Origin: Chengkuizengella axinellae
Lineage (GTDB): Bacteria; Bacillota; Bacilli; Paenibacillales; KCTC-33759
DNA length: 54,280 nt
Reading direction: 5' to 3'
Assembly: GCF_030730905.1 (NCBI RefSeq)
Contig: NZ_JAVAMP010000021.1
Span: forward strand, 1-54,280
Part shown: in pieces, positions 43,625 through 54,214 of the stretch
Numbering within the stretch: the stretch's first letter is position 1
Layout of the letters: the number at the start of each line of letters is the position of its first letter
Notes under the pieces: model-generated
Told to the model about the DNA's origin: nothing
The model's input: the letters and a program-made list of their open reading frames with translations, nothing else
The model's database searches: none
Program-made: the position numbers and the translations under genes

Positions 43625-44500
43625 ATGAATGATTATCTAATTCGTGGCACAGCTATGGACGGTAAAGTACGTGCATTTGCTGTGAATACTACTGAACTTG
43701 TAGAAGAGATACGACAAAGACAAGAGTCTTGGCCCACTGCTACGGCGGCATTAGGAAGAGCTGCTACTGTAGGAGTCATTATGGGTGCAATGTTAAAAAA
43801 CGAAGAAAAATTAACGATTCAAATTAAGGGGAATGGCCCTATGGGTCAAATCGTTGTGGATGCAAATGCTCATGGAGAAGTGCGTGCTTATGCAGACCAT
43901 CCCCAAGTTCAAATGCCAAGCAATGCTCAAAACAAACTTGATGTAGCCGGTGCTGTTGGAAGAGAAGGCAGCATTTTTGTAACTAAGGATTTAGGGATGA
44001 AGGAGCCATATAGAGGCAGTATTCCTATAATATCTGGAGAATTAGGTGAGGATTTCACTTATTATTTTGCTAAGTCAGAACAAACTCCTTCAGCTGTTTC
44101 TGTAGGTGTACTAGTGGAAAAAGAAATGTCTGTTAAAGTAGCTGGTGGGTTTGTTATTCAATTGCTCCCAGGGTTAAGTGACGATGAAATTACTGAGATT
44201 GAGCAAAAGCTAGGTCAAATAAAACCTATGACAGAATTGTTGGAAGAGAATAAATCATTAGAGCAAATTTTGCAAGAAATCCTTCCCTCAGTTCAAATTT
44301 TGGATCAAATGGATGTAAAATTTAAATGTCATTGCAGCAGGGAAAAAGTGGAAGGGACATTAGTCAGTCTAGGTGAAGAAGAGCTAAATAAAATAATAGA
44401 AGAAGATCAGCAAGCAGAGGTCGTTTGTCACTTTTGCAATGAGAAATACCAATTTAATGGAGAAGAATTGAAAAAATTAGTTTCAAAAAACTTTAGTTGA
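43625..44500 (+). CDS. hslO: Redox-regulated chaperone Hsp33
   Basis: Holdase of about 291 residues activated by oxidative stress. The N-terminal part shows TWP-like SWPTATAALGRAATVGVIMG and GEVRAYADHPQV; the C-terminal zinc switch is CHCSREK (CxC) and CHFCNEKYQF (CxxC), all four cysteines present. I favour ATG 43625, 10 nt after AGGAGG; ATG 43616 is almost on top of that site. It lies just after coaX, as in B. subtilis. Confidence 0.96.
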   Translation: MNDYLIRGTAMDGKVRAFAVNTTELVEEIRQRQESWPTATAALGRAATVGVIMGAMLKNEEKLTIQIKGNGPMGQIVVDANAHGEVRAYADHPQVQMPSNAQNKLDVAGAVGREGSIFVTKDLGMKEPYRGSIPIISGELGEDFTYYFAKSEQTPSAVSVGVLVEKEMSVKVAGGFVIQLLPGLSDDEITEIEQKLGQIKPMTELLEENKSLEQILQEILPSVQILDQMDVKFKCHCSREKVEGTLVSLGEEELNKIIEEDQQAEVVCHFCNEKYQFNGEELKKLVSKNFS

Positions 44501-44502
44501 TA

Positions 44503-44531
44503 TTGACATTTACAAAGTGAATTGGTACTAT
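44503..44531 (+). promoter_or_regulatory. cysK promoter (sigma-A type)
   Basis: TTGACA at 44503-44508, TACTAT at 44526-44531, 17-nt spacer, right after the hslO stop. Confidence 0.7.
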
Positions 44532-44542
44532 TATCTTATAAA

Positions 44543-44566
44543 ACCCACTAATTTAGTCGGAAATAA
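44543..44566 (+). promoter_or_regulatory. Possible CymR-type operator upstream of cysK
   Basis: ACCCACTAATTTAGTCGGAA downstream of the promoter resembles the sites that CymR binds before cysteine genes in Bacillus. The match is from memory of the family pattern and is not quantified. Confidence 0.35.
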
Positions 44567-44608
44567 CATTTTAAATATAAATATTTATAAAAACCGGGAG
44601 GGACTACA

Positions 44609-45544
44609 ATGTCTAAAATTGTAAATAATATTACAGAAGTAATCGGGAACACGCCTTTAGTTCGTTTAAACCGAGTTGTTCCTGAAGATAGTGCAGAAGT
44701 ATATGTAAAGTTAGAATTCCAAAACCCAGGAGCGAGTGTAAAGGATCGTATTGCAATCAATATGATTGAATCTGCTGAAAAAGAAGGGAAATTAAAAGCA
44801 GGGGATACAATTATTGAACCAACAAGTGGAAACACGGGTATTGGTTTAGCAATGGTAGCAGCAGCAAAGGGATATAAAGCAATCCTTGTGATGCCTGAAA
44901 CAATGAGTATGGAAAGACGTAATTTATTGCGTGCTTATGGAGCTGAATTAGTTCTTACTCCTGGACCAGAAGGAATGAAAGGCGCGATCAAACGTGCTGA
45001 AGAAATTCAAGCTGAGAATCCAAACTACTTTATGCCACAGCAGTTTAACAACCAAGCTAATGTTGAAGTTCATATTGAAACAACAGGTCCAGAAATTGTA
45101 GAAGCTATTAATTCTCTAGATGGTCAATTGGATGCATTTATTTCTGGTATTGGAACTGGCGGAACGATTACAGGTGCTGGTCAAGTATTGAAGGAAAACT
45201 TCTCAGATGTAAAAGTATTTGCTGTTGAACCGGCAGCTTCACCAATTCTTTCTGGCGGTAAACCAGGACCTCACAAAATCCAAGGAATTGGAGCAGGCTT
45301 TGTTCCAGAAATTTTAAACACAGATATTTTTGATGAAGTGATTACTGTAGAAAATGAGCAAGCGTTTGAAACTTCTCGTGAAGTAGCTAAAGCTGAAGGT
45401 ATCCTAGGTGGTATTTCTTCTGGAGCAGCGATTTTTGCAGCGCTTCAAGTTGCTAAAAAACTTGGAAAAGGAAAAAGAGTTGTAGCGGTTGTTCCAAGTA
45501 ATGGGGAGCGTTACCTAAGCACACCTCTATACCAATTTGAATAA
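44609..45544 (+). CDS. cysK: Cysteine synthase (O-acetylserine sulfhydrylase)
   Basis: PLP enzyme of 311 residues, O-acetylserine plus sulfide to cysteine. The PLP lysine is in [11 protein letters not shown] (about 35-45), the phosphate loop is [10 protein letters not shown] (about 72-81), [13 protein letters not shown], and the C-terminal [12 protein letters not shown]. The sequence [16 protein letters not shown] marks the CysK type. In B. subtilis CysK also partners with CymR. GGGAGGG precedes the ATG. Confidence 0.97.
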   Translation: MSKIVNNITEVIGNTPLVRLNRVVPEDSAEVYVKLEFQNPGASVKDRIAINMIESAEKEGKLKAGDTIIEPTSGNTGIGLAMVAAAKGYKAILVMPETMSMERRNLLRAYGAELVLTPGPEGMKGAIKRAEEIQAENPNYFMPQQFNNQANVEVHIETTGPEIVEAINSLDGQLDAFISGIGTGGTITGAGQVLKENFSDVKVFAVEPAASPILSGGKPGPHKIQGIGAGFVPEILNTDIFDEVITVENEQAFETSREVAKAEGILGGISSGAAIFAALQVAKKLGKGKRVVAVVPSNGERYLSTPLYQFE

Positions 45545-45609
45545 GTGAATTGAAATTGTTATATCATTTCTTTTATCTCTGATATTATAAAATTACTTTA
45601 ACAAAAATG

Positions 45610-45640
45610 AGTCCTTCACAAGAAGGACTTTTTATTTTTA
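45610..45640 (+). terminator. Intrinsic terminator after cysK
   Basis: 8-bp stem AGTCCTTC/GAAGGACT with loop ACAA and T-rich tail. Confidence 0.9.
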
Positions 45641-45707
45641 TTTAATTCAGATATACTTAAGTATCATTATGAGTTAAATAAAATGAACAAACTCGGGGGG
45701 ATTAGAC

Positions 45708-47249
45708 GTGATTTTAACCTCTTTAGAGCAATGGAAACAGTGGAAAAGCGAATATACGATGCTTCCCTATGTACAAGCGTTTCCTTTAGCAAACATCGAA
45801 GTGTTATCTTGGGAAAAAGCTTGGGAGAGTTCTTCAGATTATGCTTTTGTATTAGAAAGCGGTAAAACAGGGAATTATACCTTCTTAGGTTTACGTCCTT
45901 TTTCAACTATATACGGTAAAGATCAAAAAGGTGTCATTTCAGATCAAAACAATAAAACAATCCATGTCCAAGGAAAGCCTTTAGATTTAGTGAAAAATTG
46001 GATGAAGGATTATGTTTCTCCTAAAGTAAAGGATGCACCTAAATTTATAGGCGGTTGTGTTGGTTATTGGAGTTATGATGTAATTCGGTCTATTGAAAAA
46101 ATACCAAATCTATCAGAAGAAGACCTAGAACTTCCAGATTATTATTTTATGATGATGGACGAATTATGGATTATAGATCAAAAGAATGAATGTTTGTATT
46201 GCGCAGTTCACACTCCAATATCAACATCTTTTGTTAATGAGGACATCCTCCGAACTATTTATCAAAATGCTTCAGAAAAAGTTCAACAGATGAAAAAAGT
46301 CTGGGACGATATCATTACAAGTCAAGAAAATGAACCTGCCAAACAAAGAAAAGAGATCTATGCAGCATCAGTTGGAGAAGAGCAGCTCCATATTGATGTT
46401 GAGTCTATTGCCGGAGTTGAGAAGGCTTTTGCAAAAAAAGACTACATGGATGCAGTAAAGAGAATTCAAGAGTATATTGCTCAAGGTGATATCTTTCAAG
46501 TGAATTTATCTCTACGGCAAAGCAGGAGGATTAACAGTTCACCTGAAGAACTTTATGAGTGGCTGCGTATTTTAAATCCTTCACCATATATGAGTTATAT
46601 GAAATGTCCTGAGTTTCATCTTGTTTCTGCTTCTCCAGAATTATTAGTTAAAGTTGAGGACGGCATTGTCAGTACAAGACCCATTGCTGGGACAAGACGC
46701 AGAGGAATAACAGATTCGGAAGACAAAAAACTTGCTGAAGAATTAATTATGAATGAAAAAGAACGTGCAGAGCATGTTATGTTAGTGGATTTAGAAAGAA
46801 ATGATCTTGGTCGAATTTCTACATTTGGCACGGTTAAAGTGAAAGATTTTATGGAGATAGAATACTATTCACATGTCATGCATCTTGTTTCAGAGGTTCA
46901 AGGAAAGTTAGCAGAAGGCAAGGATACCTATGATGTTATAGCGGCAACTTTTCCAGGAGGAACGATCACTGGTGCTCCTAAGATTCGGACGATGGAGATC
47001 ATTGAAGAATTAGAACCTGTAAGAAGAGGTCCTTATACAGGTTCTATAGGCTGGATTGACTATAACGGGAATATGGAATTTAATATTATTATACGTACAC
47101 TTGTTGTTAAAGATCAGATCGGATACATTCAGGCTGGGGCTGGAATTGTCATCGATTCTGACCCGTACAGAGAATATAAGGAAAGTTTAAATAAAGCCAA
47201 AGCATTATGGAAAGCGATACAATACAGTGAATTAATTCATCAGGTGTAA
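45708..47249 (+). CDS. pabB: Aminodeoxychorismate synthase component I
   Basis: Chorismate-binding enzyme of 513 residues that, with PabA, aminates chorismate for p-aminobenzoate. It carries [16 protein letters not shown] near residue 45, then [45 protein letters not shown], and the catalytic core [20 protein letters not shown]. It could be an anthranilate synthase I by sequence alone, but the pabA-pabC-folP neighbours decide for PabB. GTG start at 45708 with GGGGGG 6-7 nt upstream. A 12-bp palindrome ATACTTAAGTAT lies about 45 nt before the start. Confidence 0.93.
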   Translation: MILTSLEQWKQWKSEYTMLPYVQAFPLANIEVLSWEKAWESSSDYAFVLESGKTGNYTFLGLRPFSTIYGKDQKGVISDQNNKTIHVQGKPLDLVKNWMKDYVSPKVKDAPKFIGGCVGYWSYDVIRSIEKIPNLSEEDLELPDYYFMMMDELWIIDQKNECLYCAVHTPISTSFVNEDILRTIYQNASEKVQQMKKVWDDIITSQENEPAKQRKEIYAASVGEEQLHIDVESIAGVEKAFAKKDYMDAVKRIQEYIAQGDIFQVNLSLRQSRRINSSPEELYEWLRILNPSPYMSYMKCPEFHLVSASPELLVKVEDGIVSTRPIAGTRRRGITDSEDKKLAEELIMNEKERAEHVMLVDLERNDLGRISTFGTVKVKDFMEIEYYSHVMHLVSEVQGKLAEGKDTYDVIAATFPGGTITGAPKIRTMEIIEELEPVRRGPYTGSIGWIDYNGNMEFNIIIRTLVVKDQIGYIQAGAGIVIDSDPYREYKESLNKAKALWKAIQYSELIHQV

Positions 47250-47263
47250 AGGAGGTTTGTAAA

Positions 47264-47851
47264 GTGATACTTGTTATTGATAACTATGATTCTTTCACTT
47301 ACAATTTGGTGCAGTATTTGGGTGAGATTGGACAAGAGGTGGTAGTTCATCGGAATGATGAAATTGAACTTTCAAAAATAGAGGAAATGCAGCCAGATCA
47401 TATTTTGATTTCCCCAGGTCCTTGTACTCCTAATGAAGCGGGTATCAGTTTAAGTTTAATTGATCGTTTTAAAGGTGAAATTCCTATAATGGGAGTATGT
47501 TTAGGTCATCAAGCGATTGGACAAGTTTTTGGAGGAGATGTCGTTAGAGCTGAAAAGCTTATGCACGGGAAAGCCTCATCTATTTTTCATGACGGTAAAA
47601 CGATCTTTGAGAACATTCCATCACCATATACCGCCACTAGATACCATTCATTGATCGTTCGTAGAGATACACTTCCAGATTGCCTGGAAATAAGTGCGGA
47701 GACAGAAGCAGGAGAAATCATGGGATTAAGACACAAAGAATACAATATCGAAGGTGTTCAGTTTCATCCAGAGTCTATCATTACAGATCATGGTCTACAA
47801 TTGTTAAGAAATTTTATTTCCCATACCAATGCAAAGAGAGAACAGAAATGA
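47264..47851 (+). CDS. pabA: Aminodeoxychorismate/anthranilate synthase component II
   Basis: Glutamine amidotransferase of 195 residues supplying ammonia to PabB. Starts [20 protein letters not shown]; oxyanion region [14 protein letters not shown]; nucleophile Cys in [11 protein letters not shown] (about 79); His and Glu in VQFHPESI. In B. subtilis the gene serves both folate and tryptophan synthesis; no trp genes are here, so dual use is only possible. GTG start with AGGAGG upstream; overlaps pabC by 4 nt. Confidence 0.95.
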   Translation: MILVIDNYDSFTYNLVQYLGEIGQEVVVHRNDEIELSKIEEMQPDHILISPGPCTPNEAGISLSLIDRFKGEIPIMGVCLGHQAIGQVFGGDVVRAEKLMHGKASSIFHDGKTIFENIPSPYTATRYHSLIVRRDTLPDCLEISAETEAGEIMGLRHKEYNIEGVQFHPESIITDHGLQLLRNFISHTNAKREQK

Positions 47852-48726
47852 AAGTTAGTATAAATGGAAAAATTGTAGATGAGAAAGAGGCCGTGATATC
47901 TATATTTGATCACGGTTTTCTTTACGGTATGGGGTTGTTTGAGACGTTTCGTACTTATAATGGAAACCCGTTTTTACTTGAAGAACATCTGAGAAGATTG
48001 AAAGAAAGCTGTAGTATGATTGGTTTGAAATGGGAATATGATAAAAAACGTGTTTTACAACAAATAAAAGTGCTGCTTATGAGCAACAATTTGAAAGAAG
48101 GATATATACGTTATACAGTTACCGCCGGAGTAGGTCATGTAGGTTTGCCTGTGAATTCTTATGATACATACAATGAGATTATATATGTAAAATCCCTTTC
48201 TGCACCTAACGACAATTTATATGAAAATGGTAAAGCAATTCAGCTATTAAACATACCCCGGAATACACCTGAGTCTGGCATTCGTTTGAAATCGCTTCAT
48301 TATATGAATAATATCCTAGGAAAAAAAGAAATCAATGAAACTGCGCAAGATAAAACGGCAGAAGGTTTATTTTTAACCTCAGAAGGTTTTTTAGCAGAAG
48401 GAATAGTAAGTAATCTCTTTTTCGTTAAGGATCAAGTTTCATATACCCCGTCCATCGATACAGGGATTTTACCTGGAGTAACAAGAGCAAACATAATATC
48501 AAAGCTAAGAAAGTTAGGTATAGAGGTTATAGAGGGTCATTTTAAATGGGAAGATCTGATTTCAGCTGATGAGATATTCATCACCAATTCTATTCAAGAA
48601 ATTGTTCCCATTACTACGTTGTATGATTTGAATGGGAATGAGATCAAAGTAGGTTCAGGACAAGCAGGGTCCAAAACTAAAGAATGGATTAAAGACTACA
48701 GAATGGCTACAGGAGGATACGAATGA
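47848..48726 (+). CDS. pabC: Aminodeoxychorismate lyase
   Basis: Fold type IV PLP enzyme of 292 residues that eliminates pyruvate from aminodeoxychorismate to give p-aminobenzoate. [20 protein letters not shown] near residue 21, PLP lysine in [17 protein letters not shown] (about 148), and [19 protein letters not shown]. The start is ATG 47848, whose ATGA overlaps the pabA stop; an open frame reaching back to 47680 lies inside pabA and is not real coding. It overlaps folP by 4 nt. Confidence 0.95.
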   Translation: MKVSINGKIVDEKEAVISIFDHGFLYGMGLFETFRTYNGNPFLLEEHLRRLKESCSMIGLKWEYDKKRVLQQIKVLLMSNNLKEGYIRYTVTAGVGHVGLPVNSYDTYNEIIYVKSLSAPNDNLYENGKAIQLLNIPRNTPESGIRLKSLHYMNNILGKKEINETAQDKTAEGLFLTSEGFLAEGIVSNLFFVKDQVSYTPSIDTGILPGVTRANIISKLRKLGIEVIEGHFKWEDLISADEIFITNSIQEIVPITTLYDLNGNEIKVGSGQAGSKTKEWIKDYRMATGGYE

Positions 48727-49586
48727 GGCAAAATCAATTTATATCAAGATCTAAACCTATTGCTGCCCGTCGTTTAAAATGTGGCAAAAGCTTCATAACG
48801 ATTGGTGAAAAAACGTTAATCATGGGTATCTTAAACGTAACTCCTGATTCGTTTTCAGACGGAGGAAAATATGTTGATAAGGAAACAGCAGTAACAAGAG
48901 CTTTAAAGATGATAGAAGAAGGAGCGGATATCATTGATGTGGGTGGAGAATCTACAAGGCCAGGTGCTGAGACGGTCCCTTTAGAAGAAGAACTTCAGCG
49001 AGTGATTCCAATCATAGAAGCGCTTAAAGAAGCCGTTAAGGTTCCTATTTCAATAGATACTTATAAAGCAGAGGTTGCTAAGCAAGCTTTAAAAGCTGGG
49101 GCGCATATTGTAAATGATGTGTGGGGATTAAAAAAAGATCGGAATATGGCATCCGTCATTGCCGAATATCAGTGCCCTGTTGTAATCATGCACAATCGAA
49201 TACAAAAGGGATATCATCATTTCATTCAAGATGTCATATCAGATTTACAGGAAAGTATAAACATTGCTCATCAAGCTGGAATAAATAATGAGCAGATCAT
49301 TTTGGATCCAGGAATTGGTTTTGCGAAAACCCCTGATGAGAACTTGATATTAATGAATTATCTCAGTGATGTCGTTGCAATGGGATATCCTGTCCTGCTC
49401 GGAACATCTAGAAAATCCATGATACGCAATGTCCTTGAGTTGCCGGCTAATGATGTCATAGAGGGAACGGCAGCTACAGTTGTTTATGGCATGATGCAAG
49501 GTTGCCAAATCGTACGTGTTCATGATATTAAAGCAATGAAAAGAATCACTGCTATGACAGATGCTATGTTATCAAAGACGGAGTAA
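48723..49586 (+). CDS. folP: Dihydropteroate synthase
   Basis: Joins p-aminobenzoate to the pterin pyrophosphate; the sulfonamide target (sul in B. subtilis). 287 residues with LIMGILNVTPDSFSDGGKY, DIIDVGGESTRPGAE, IVNDVWGLKKD, DPGIGFAKTPDENL, and LLGTSRKSMI. GGAGG lies 6 nt before the ATG, which overlaps the pabC stop. Confidence 0.96.
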   Translation: MRQNQFISRSKPIAARRLKCGKSFITIGEKTLIMGILNVTPDSFSDGGKYVDKETAVTRALKMIEEGADIIDVGGESTRPGAETVPLEEELQRVIPIIEALKEAVKVPISIDTYKAEVAKQALKAGAHIVNDVWGLKKDRNMASVIAEYQCPVVIMHNRIQKGYHHFIQDVISDLQESINIAHQAGINNEQIILDPGIGFAKTPDENLILMNYLSDVVAMGYPVLLGTSRKSMIRNVLELPANDVIEGTAATVVYGMMQGCQIVRVHDIKAMKRITAMTDAMLSKTE

Positions 49587-49600
49587 AGGAGCTGTAAATA

Positions 49601-49963
49601 TTGGATAAAATCATAATGGAAAAAATGGAATTTTACGGGTACCATGGTGTTTTCCCTGAAGAAAGAAAATTAGGACAAAAATTTACTGTAGATACTGTTC
49701 TGTACCTTCCTTTAGCATCTGCTGGGAAAAGTGACGATTTAAATGAAACCATTAATTATGCTGAAGTATATGAGGTTATAAAAAAAATCATGGAGCAGCA
49801 ATCTTATGAACTTATTGAAACCTTAGCAGAAAAGATTGCATCCACTCTGTTGAAAACTTATACTAAGATCAATGAAATCACGGTTAAGGTGACAAAGCCT
49901 AATCCGCCTTTTGATATTCATTTTTCAGGTGTTGCTGTAGAAATTCATCGAAAGAGTGTGTAA
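49601..49963 (+). CDS. folB: Dihydroneopterin aldolase
   Basis: 120-residue enzyme that cleaves dihydroneopterin to 6-hydroxymethyl-dihydropterin. MEKMEFYGYHGVFPEERKLG with the active-site glutamate, NYAEVYEVIKKIM, LIETLAEKIA, and VKVTKPNPPFDIHFSGVAVE. TTG start at 49601 with AAAGGAG about 10 nt upstream. Two nt separate it from folK. Confidence 0.95.
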   Translation: MDKIIMEKMEFYGYHGVFPEERKLGQKFTVDTVLYLPLASAGKSDDLNETINYAEVYEVIKKIMEQQSYELIETLAEKIASTLLKTYTKINEITVKVTKPNPPFDIHFSGVAVEIHRKSV

Positions 49964-49965
49964 AT

Positions 49966-50505
49966 ATGATTGAAAATATTAAAAAAAGCATTGCATACAT
50001 AGGATTAGGTTCAAATATAGGCGAGCGAGAAAGCTATTTGAAAAATGCAGTAGAACTATTAAACCATAGTAATACAAAAGTAAAGAGTTGTTCAAATATA
50101 TATGAAACAGATCCTGTTGGGTATACAGATCAGGACGCTTTTTTAAATATGGTAGTAGAAATTGAAACAACTTATTCACCTGAAGCACTGCTGCATCAGT
50201 TAGCTGAAATTGAAAAGTCTTTATTGAGGCAAAGAGAAATACACTGGGGGCCGAGAACAATAGACTTGGATTTATTATTGTTTGAAGATATTCAATTAAA
50301 TACGGATAAACTTATTATTCCTCATCCGCGTATGAATGAAAGGTTGTTTGTTTTAATTCCATTATTGGATGTCATTCAAGATGAAAAAAGGGAAAGCATC
50401 CAAAGCAGAGTAGCAAGATTATTAGAGGTTGAAGGTCAAGAAGAAGGAGTAAGGATTTGGAAAAGAACCGAGTGGCTCAGCGAATTAGAGCTTTTAGAAA
50501 ATTAA
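49966..50505 (+). CDS. folK: 6-hydroxymethyl-7,8-dihydropterin pyrophosphokinase (HPPK)
   Basis: Transfers pyrophosphate from ATP to 6-hydroxymethyl-dihydropterin, supplying FolP. 179 residues; AYIGLGSNIGERESYLKNAV, YETDPVGYTDQDAFLN, HWGPRTIDLDLLLFEDI (metal-binding aspartates) and IPHPRMNERLFVLIPL. No clear ribosome binding site, but the gene starts 2 nt after folB. The end overlaps yazB by 49 nt in another frame. Confidence 0.96.
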   Translation: MIENIKKSIAYIGLGSNIGERESYLKNAVELLNHSNTKVKSCSNIYETDPVGYTDQDAFLNMVVEIETTYSPEALLHQLAEIEKSLLRQREIHWGPRTIDLDLLLFEDIQLNTDKLIIPHPRMNERLFVLIPLLDVIQDEKRESIQSRVARLLEVEGQEEGVRIWKRTEWLSELELLEN

Positions 50506-50663
50506 AGGGATATACACAAAATGAACTAGCACTAAAAATGGGCATTTCGATAAGTAAACTAGGTTCAATTGAACGAGGCTCAGTTAAACCTGATGAAAAA
50601 ACAATCCAATTGATTTCAGAAACACTTAATATTGATCCTGCAGAATTAAAAAATCAAGATTGA
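50457..50663 (+). CDS. yazB: XRE-family helix-turn-helix protein YazB
   Basis: 68-residue DNA-binding protein with a single Cro/CI-type HTH: RIRAFRKLKGYTQNELALKM, then GISISKLGSIERGSVKPDE. Target unknown. TTG start at 50457, 7 nt after AGGAG, is inside folK; the same folK-yazB-dusB arrangement occurs in B. subtilis, where YazB has 69 residues. The overlap suggests coupled translation. Confidence 0.92.
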   Translation: MEKNRVAQRIRAFRKLKGYTQNELALKMGISISKLGSIERGSVKPDEKTIQLISETLNIDPAELKNQD

Positions 50664-50682
50664 ATTGAAAGGAATAAAAGTC

Positions 50683-51693
50683 ATGTTGCAAATAGGGAAT
50701 ATTCAAACTAAAAACAATGTGGTGCTAGCTCCAATGGCTGGGGTATGTAATCCCGCATTTCGATTAATAGCAAAAGAGTTCGGATGTGGGTTGGTTTGTG
50801 CCGAGATGGTTAGCGATAAGGCTATATTACATGGAAACGAAAGAACTATGCAGATGTTGTTTGTAGATGAAAGAGAAAAGCCACTTAGCTTGCAGATATT
50901 CGGTGGAGATAAACATTCACTGGTTGAAGCTGCAAAAGTAGTGGATCAAAACACGAATGCAGATATTATAGACATTAATATGGGGTGTCCAGTTCCCAAA
51001 ATTACAAAGTGTGATGCTGGTGCAAAGTGGCTTTTAGACCCATCGAAAATAGAGGAAATGGTTTCTGCTGTAGTCGATGCTGTTTCCAAACCCGTGACTG
51101 TGAAGATGAGAATGGGTTGGGATGATGAGCATATTTATGCTGTGAAAAATGCGCAAGCAGTAGAACATGCAGGTGGAAAAGCTGTAGCAGTTCACGGCCG
51201 TACAAGACAGCAGTTGTATACTGGTAAAGCAAATTGGGATATTATTAAAGAGGTTAAACAATCTGTAAATATCCCTGTCATTGGAAACGGAGATGTATTT
51301 ACTCCCGAAGATGCAAAACAATTACTTGACTATACTGGATGTGATGGGGTTATGATCGGAAGAGCAGCTTTGGGTAATCCATGGATGCTTTATCGAACAA
51401 TCGAGTATTTAACGAATGGTGAACTGCTGCCTGAACCTGAATTAAAAGAAAAAATGCGGATTGCCATGCTGCATTTGGATCGTTTAGTTGATCTAAAGGG
51501 TGAGAATGTGGCGGTAAGGGAAATGCGTAAACATATGGCTTGGTATTTAAAAGGTTTGCGTGGCTCTGCTAAGGTCAAAGATCAAATTATGACGGAGACA
51601 ACAAGAGACGGTATGGAGAGTATTTTACACAATTTTGTTGATTTTCAAGAGCAAAGAAGTGAAAATGCAGACAATTCTGTTGCAATTCATTAG
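50683..51693 (+). CDS. dusB: tRNA-dihydrouridine synthase B
   Basis: FMN enzyme of 336 residues reducing uridines in tRNA (YacF in B. subtilis). NNVVLAPMAGVCNPAFRLIA, GLVCAEMVSDKAI, DINMGCPVPKITKCDAGAKW with the catalytic Cys in MGCPVPKI, HGRTRQQLYTGKANW and IGNGDVFTPEDA, GVMIGRAALGNPW. ATG 50683 follows AAAGGA by 10 nt and aligns with YacF; a TTG at 50665 would add 6 residues. Confidence 0.95.
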   Translation: MLQIGNIQTKNNVVLAPMAGVCNPAFRLIAKEFGCGLVCAEMVSDKAILHGNERTMQMLFVDEREKPLSLQIFGGDKHSLVEAAKVVDQNTNADIIDINMGCPVPKITKCDAGAKWLLDPSKIEEMVSAVVDAVSKPVTVKMRMGWDDEHIYAVKNAQAVEHAGGKAVAVHGRTRQQLYTGKANWDIIKEVKQSVNIPVIGNGDVFTPEDAKQLLDYTGCDGVMIGRAALGNPWMLYRTIEYLTNGELLPEPELKEKMRIAMLHLDRLVDLKGENVAVREMRKHMAWYLKGLRGSAKVKDQIMTETTRDGMESILHNFVDFQEQRSENADNSVAIH

Positions 51694-51720
51694 AATTCTT
51701 AATAAAGAACAATCCGTTTA

Positions 51721-51749
51721 TTGACATTTGCACATCGTTGCAATATAAT
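51721..51749 (+). promoter_or_regulatory. Consensus sigma-A promoter of greA
   Basis: TTGACA at 51721-51726, TATAAT at 51744-51749, 17-nt spacer: both hexamers perfect. The leader to the greA ATG is about 140 nt and includes TCATCATG twice (51788 and 51804 areas). Confidence 0.9.
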
Positions 51750-51897
51750 CAACCATTAGAATTGATAAGTAACACCTTAGTTAAAGAGTCATCATGAATC
51801 TGTCATCATGGTCTGAAACTTTAATATATTAAAATAGAGCAATTCATATTTGTGGAGCTGCAGATATGGAAATACTTAAATGACAGGAGATTTCAGT

Positions 51898-52374
51898 ATG
51901 TCTGAAAAAGAAGTAATTCTAACCCCGGATGGTTTGAAAAAGCTTGAGGACGAATTAGAAAATTTAAAATCCGTAAAACGTAGAGAAGTTGCAGAAAGAA
52001 TTAAAGTAGCTATCGGATACGGTGATATTAGTGAGAACTCAGAATATGAGGACGCGAAGAACGAGCAGGCTTTTATTGAGGGTCGCGTTATTACATTGGA
52101 AAAAATGCTTCGTAATGCACGTATTATCAACAACGATGAAGTAGGTACTGATAAAGTAAATATCGGTTCTCGTGTAGTTTTAAAGGATATTGAGTTTGGT
52201 GATGAGGTTGAATATTCAATCGTTGGTACAGCAGAATCTGATCCATCTCAAAATAAAATTTCCAATGAAAGCCCTGTAGGAAAAGCTATACTTGGTAAAG
52301 AAAAAGGATCTGTTGTTGATGTAAATGTACCTGCTGGCGTGATTCAATATGAAATCATTGATATCATGAAATAG
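51898..52374 (+). CDS. greA: Transcription elongation factor GreA
   Basis: 158-residue factor that restarts backtracked RNA polymerase by promoting transcript cleavage. N-terminal coiled-coil hairpin with the acidic tip [18 protein letters not shown] (DxxE-type residues), and a C-terminal FKBP-like globular domain with [16 protein letters not shown] and [17 protein letters not shown] 51898 lies 9 nt after AGGAG; ATG 51880 is upstream of that site. In B. subtilis greA is not next to lysS. Confidence 0.96.
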   Translation: MSEKEVILTPDGLKKLEDELENLKSVKRREVAERIKVAIGYGDISENSEYEDAKNEQAFIEGRVITLEKMLRNARIINNDEVGTDKVNIGSRVVLKDIEFGDEVEYSIVGTAESDPSQNKISNESPVGKAILGKEKGSVVDVNVPAGVIQYEIIDIMK

Positions 52375-52405
52375 TTTATTATTCGTTATATCTCATTTAC
52401 AAAAT

Positions 52406-52441
52406 AGCTTCCGACAATTGCTTCCTCTGGAAGCTTTTTTG
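52406..52441 (+). terminator. Intrinsic terminator after greA
   Basis: 7-bp stem AGCTTCC/GGAAGCT, 16-nt loop, then six T. Confidence 0.85.
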
Positions 52442-52475
52442 TTTAATTAGTGAAACTAAAGGAGTGGAGTTTTAA

Positions 52476-53963
<1,488 letters not shown>

Positions 53964-53969
53964 ATAATA

Positions 53970-54024
53970 TACCCAAAAAAGTGAGGCAAATGCTTCGATG
54001 AGTAGTCCTATTACTTTTTCGGGG
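53970..54024 (+). repeat. Palindromic element after lysS, unit 1
   Basis: Begins TACCCAAAAAAGTGAGGC and ends ACTTTTTCGGGG. The ends pair as CCC-AAAAAGT / ACTTTTT-GGG, so the unit folds into a hairpin. Unit 2 follows after about 10 nt. Confidence 0.65.
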
Positions 54025-54035
54025 CCCGGATTTAA

Positions 54036-54093
54036 TACCCTAAAAAGTGAAGCGGAACAGGAAAGCAATCATCGAATACTTTTCGGGGACACC
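54036..54093 (+). repeat. Palindromic element after lysS, unit 2
   Basis: Begins TACCCTAAAAAGTGAAGC and ends ACTTTTCGGGGACACC, the last 16 nt identical to 40261-40276. Same inverted ends as unit 1, with a different middle. Confidence 0.65.
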
Positions 54094-54138
54094 GATTTTA
54101 AAACGAATAAACAACCAAAAATATCTAGTTTTTAGTAT

Positions 54139-54173
54139 AAAATGTTTCCGCTAAATAGTGGAAACATTTTTTT
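54139..54173 (+). terminator. Intrinsic terminator before the right edge
   Basis: 11-bp stem AAAATGTTTCC/GGAAACATTTT with a 10-nt loop, followed by more T. It ends lysS transcription before the next operon. Confidence 0.9.
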
Positions 54174-54184
54174 AAAAAAAGTAC

Positions 54185-54214
54185 TTGCATTATCCAAAGT
54201 GATCATGTTATATT
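54185..54214 (+). promoter_or_regulatory. Probable rRNA operon promoter
   Basis: TTGCAT at 54185-54190, TATATT at 54209-54214 with an extended -10 TG and an 18-nt spacer, followed by ATTAAAGTCGCC, a start region typical of Bacillales rrn promoters. B. subtilis has an rRNA operon after lysS. No 16S sequence is inside the window. Confidence 0.6.

Noticed and set aside
47680-47847. Upstream extension of pabC to an ATG at 47680
   Set aside because: It lies wholly inside pabA in another frame. The ATG at 47848 overlaps the pabA stop and gives the family length.
52375-52475. T-box leader for lysS or cysK
   Set aside because: No AGGGTGGNACCGCG-like T-box motif in either upstream region, and the lysS gap is too short.
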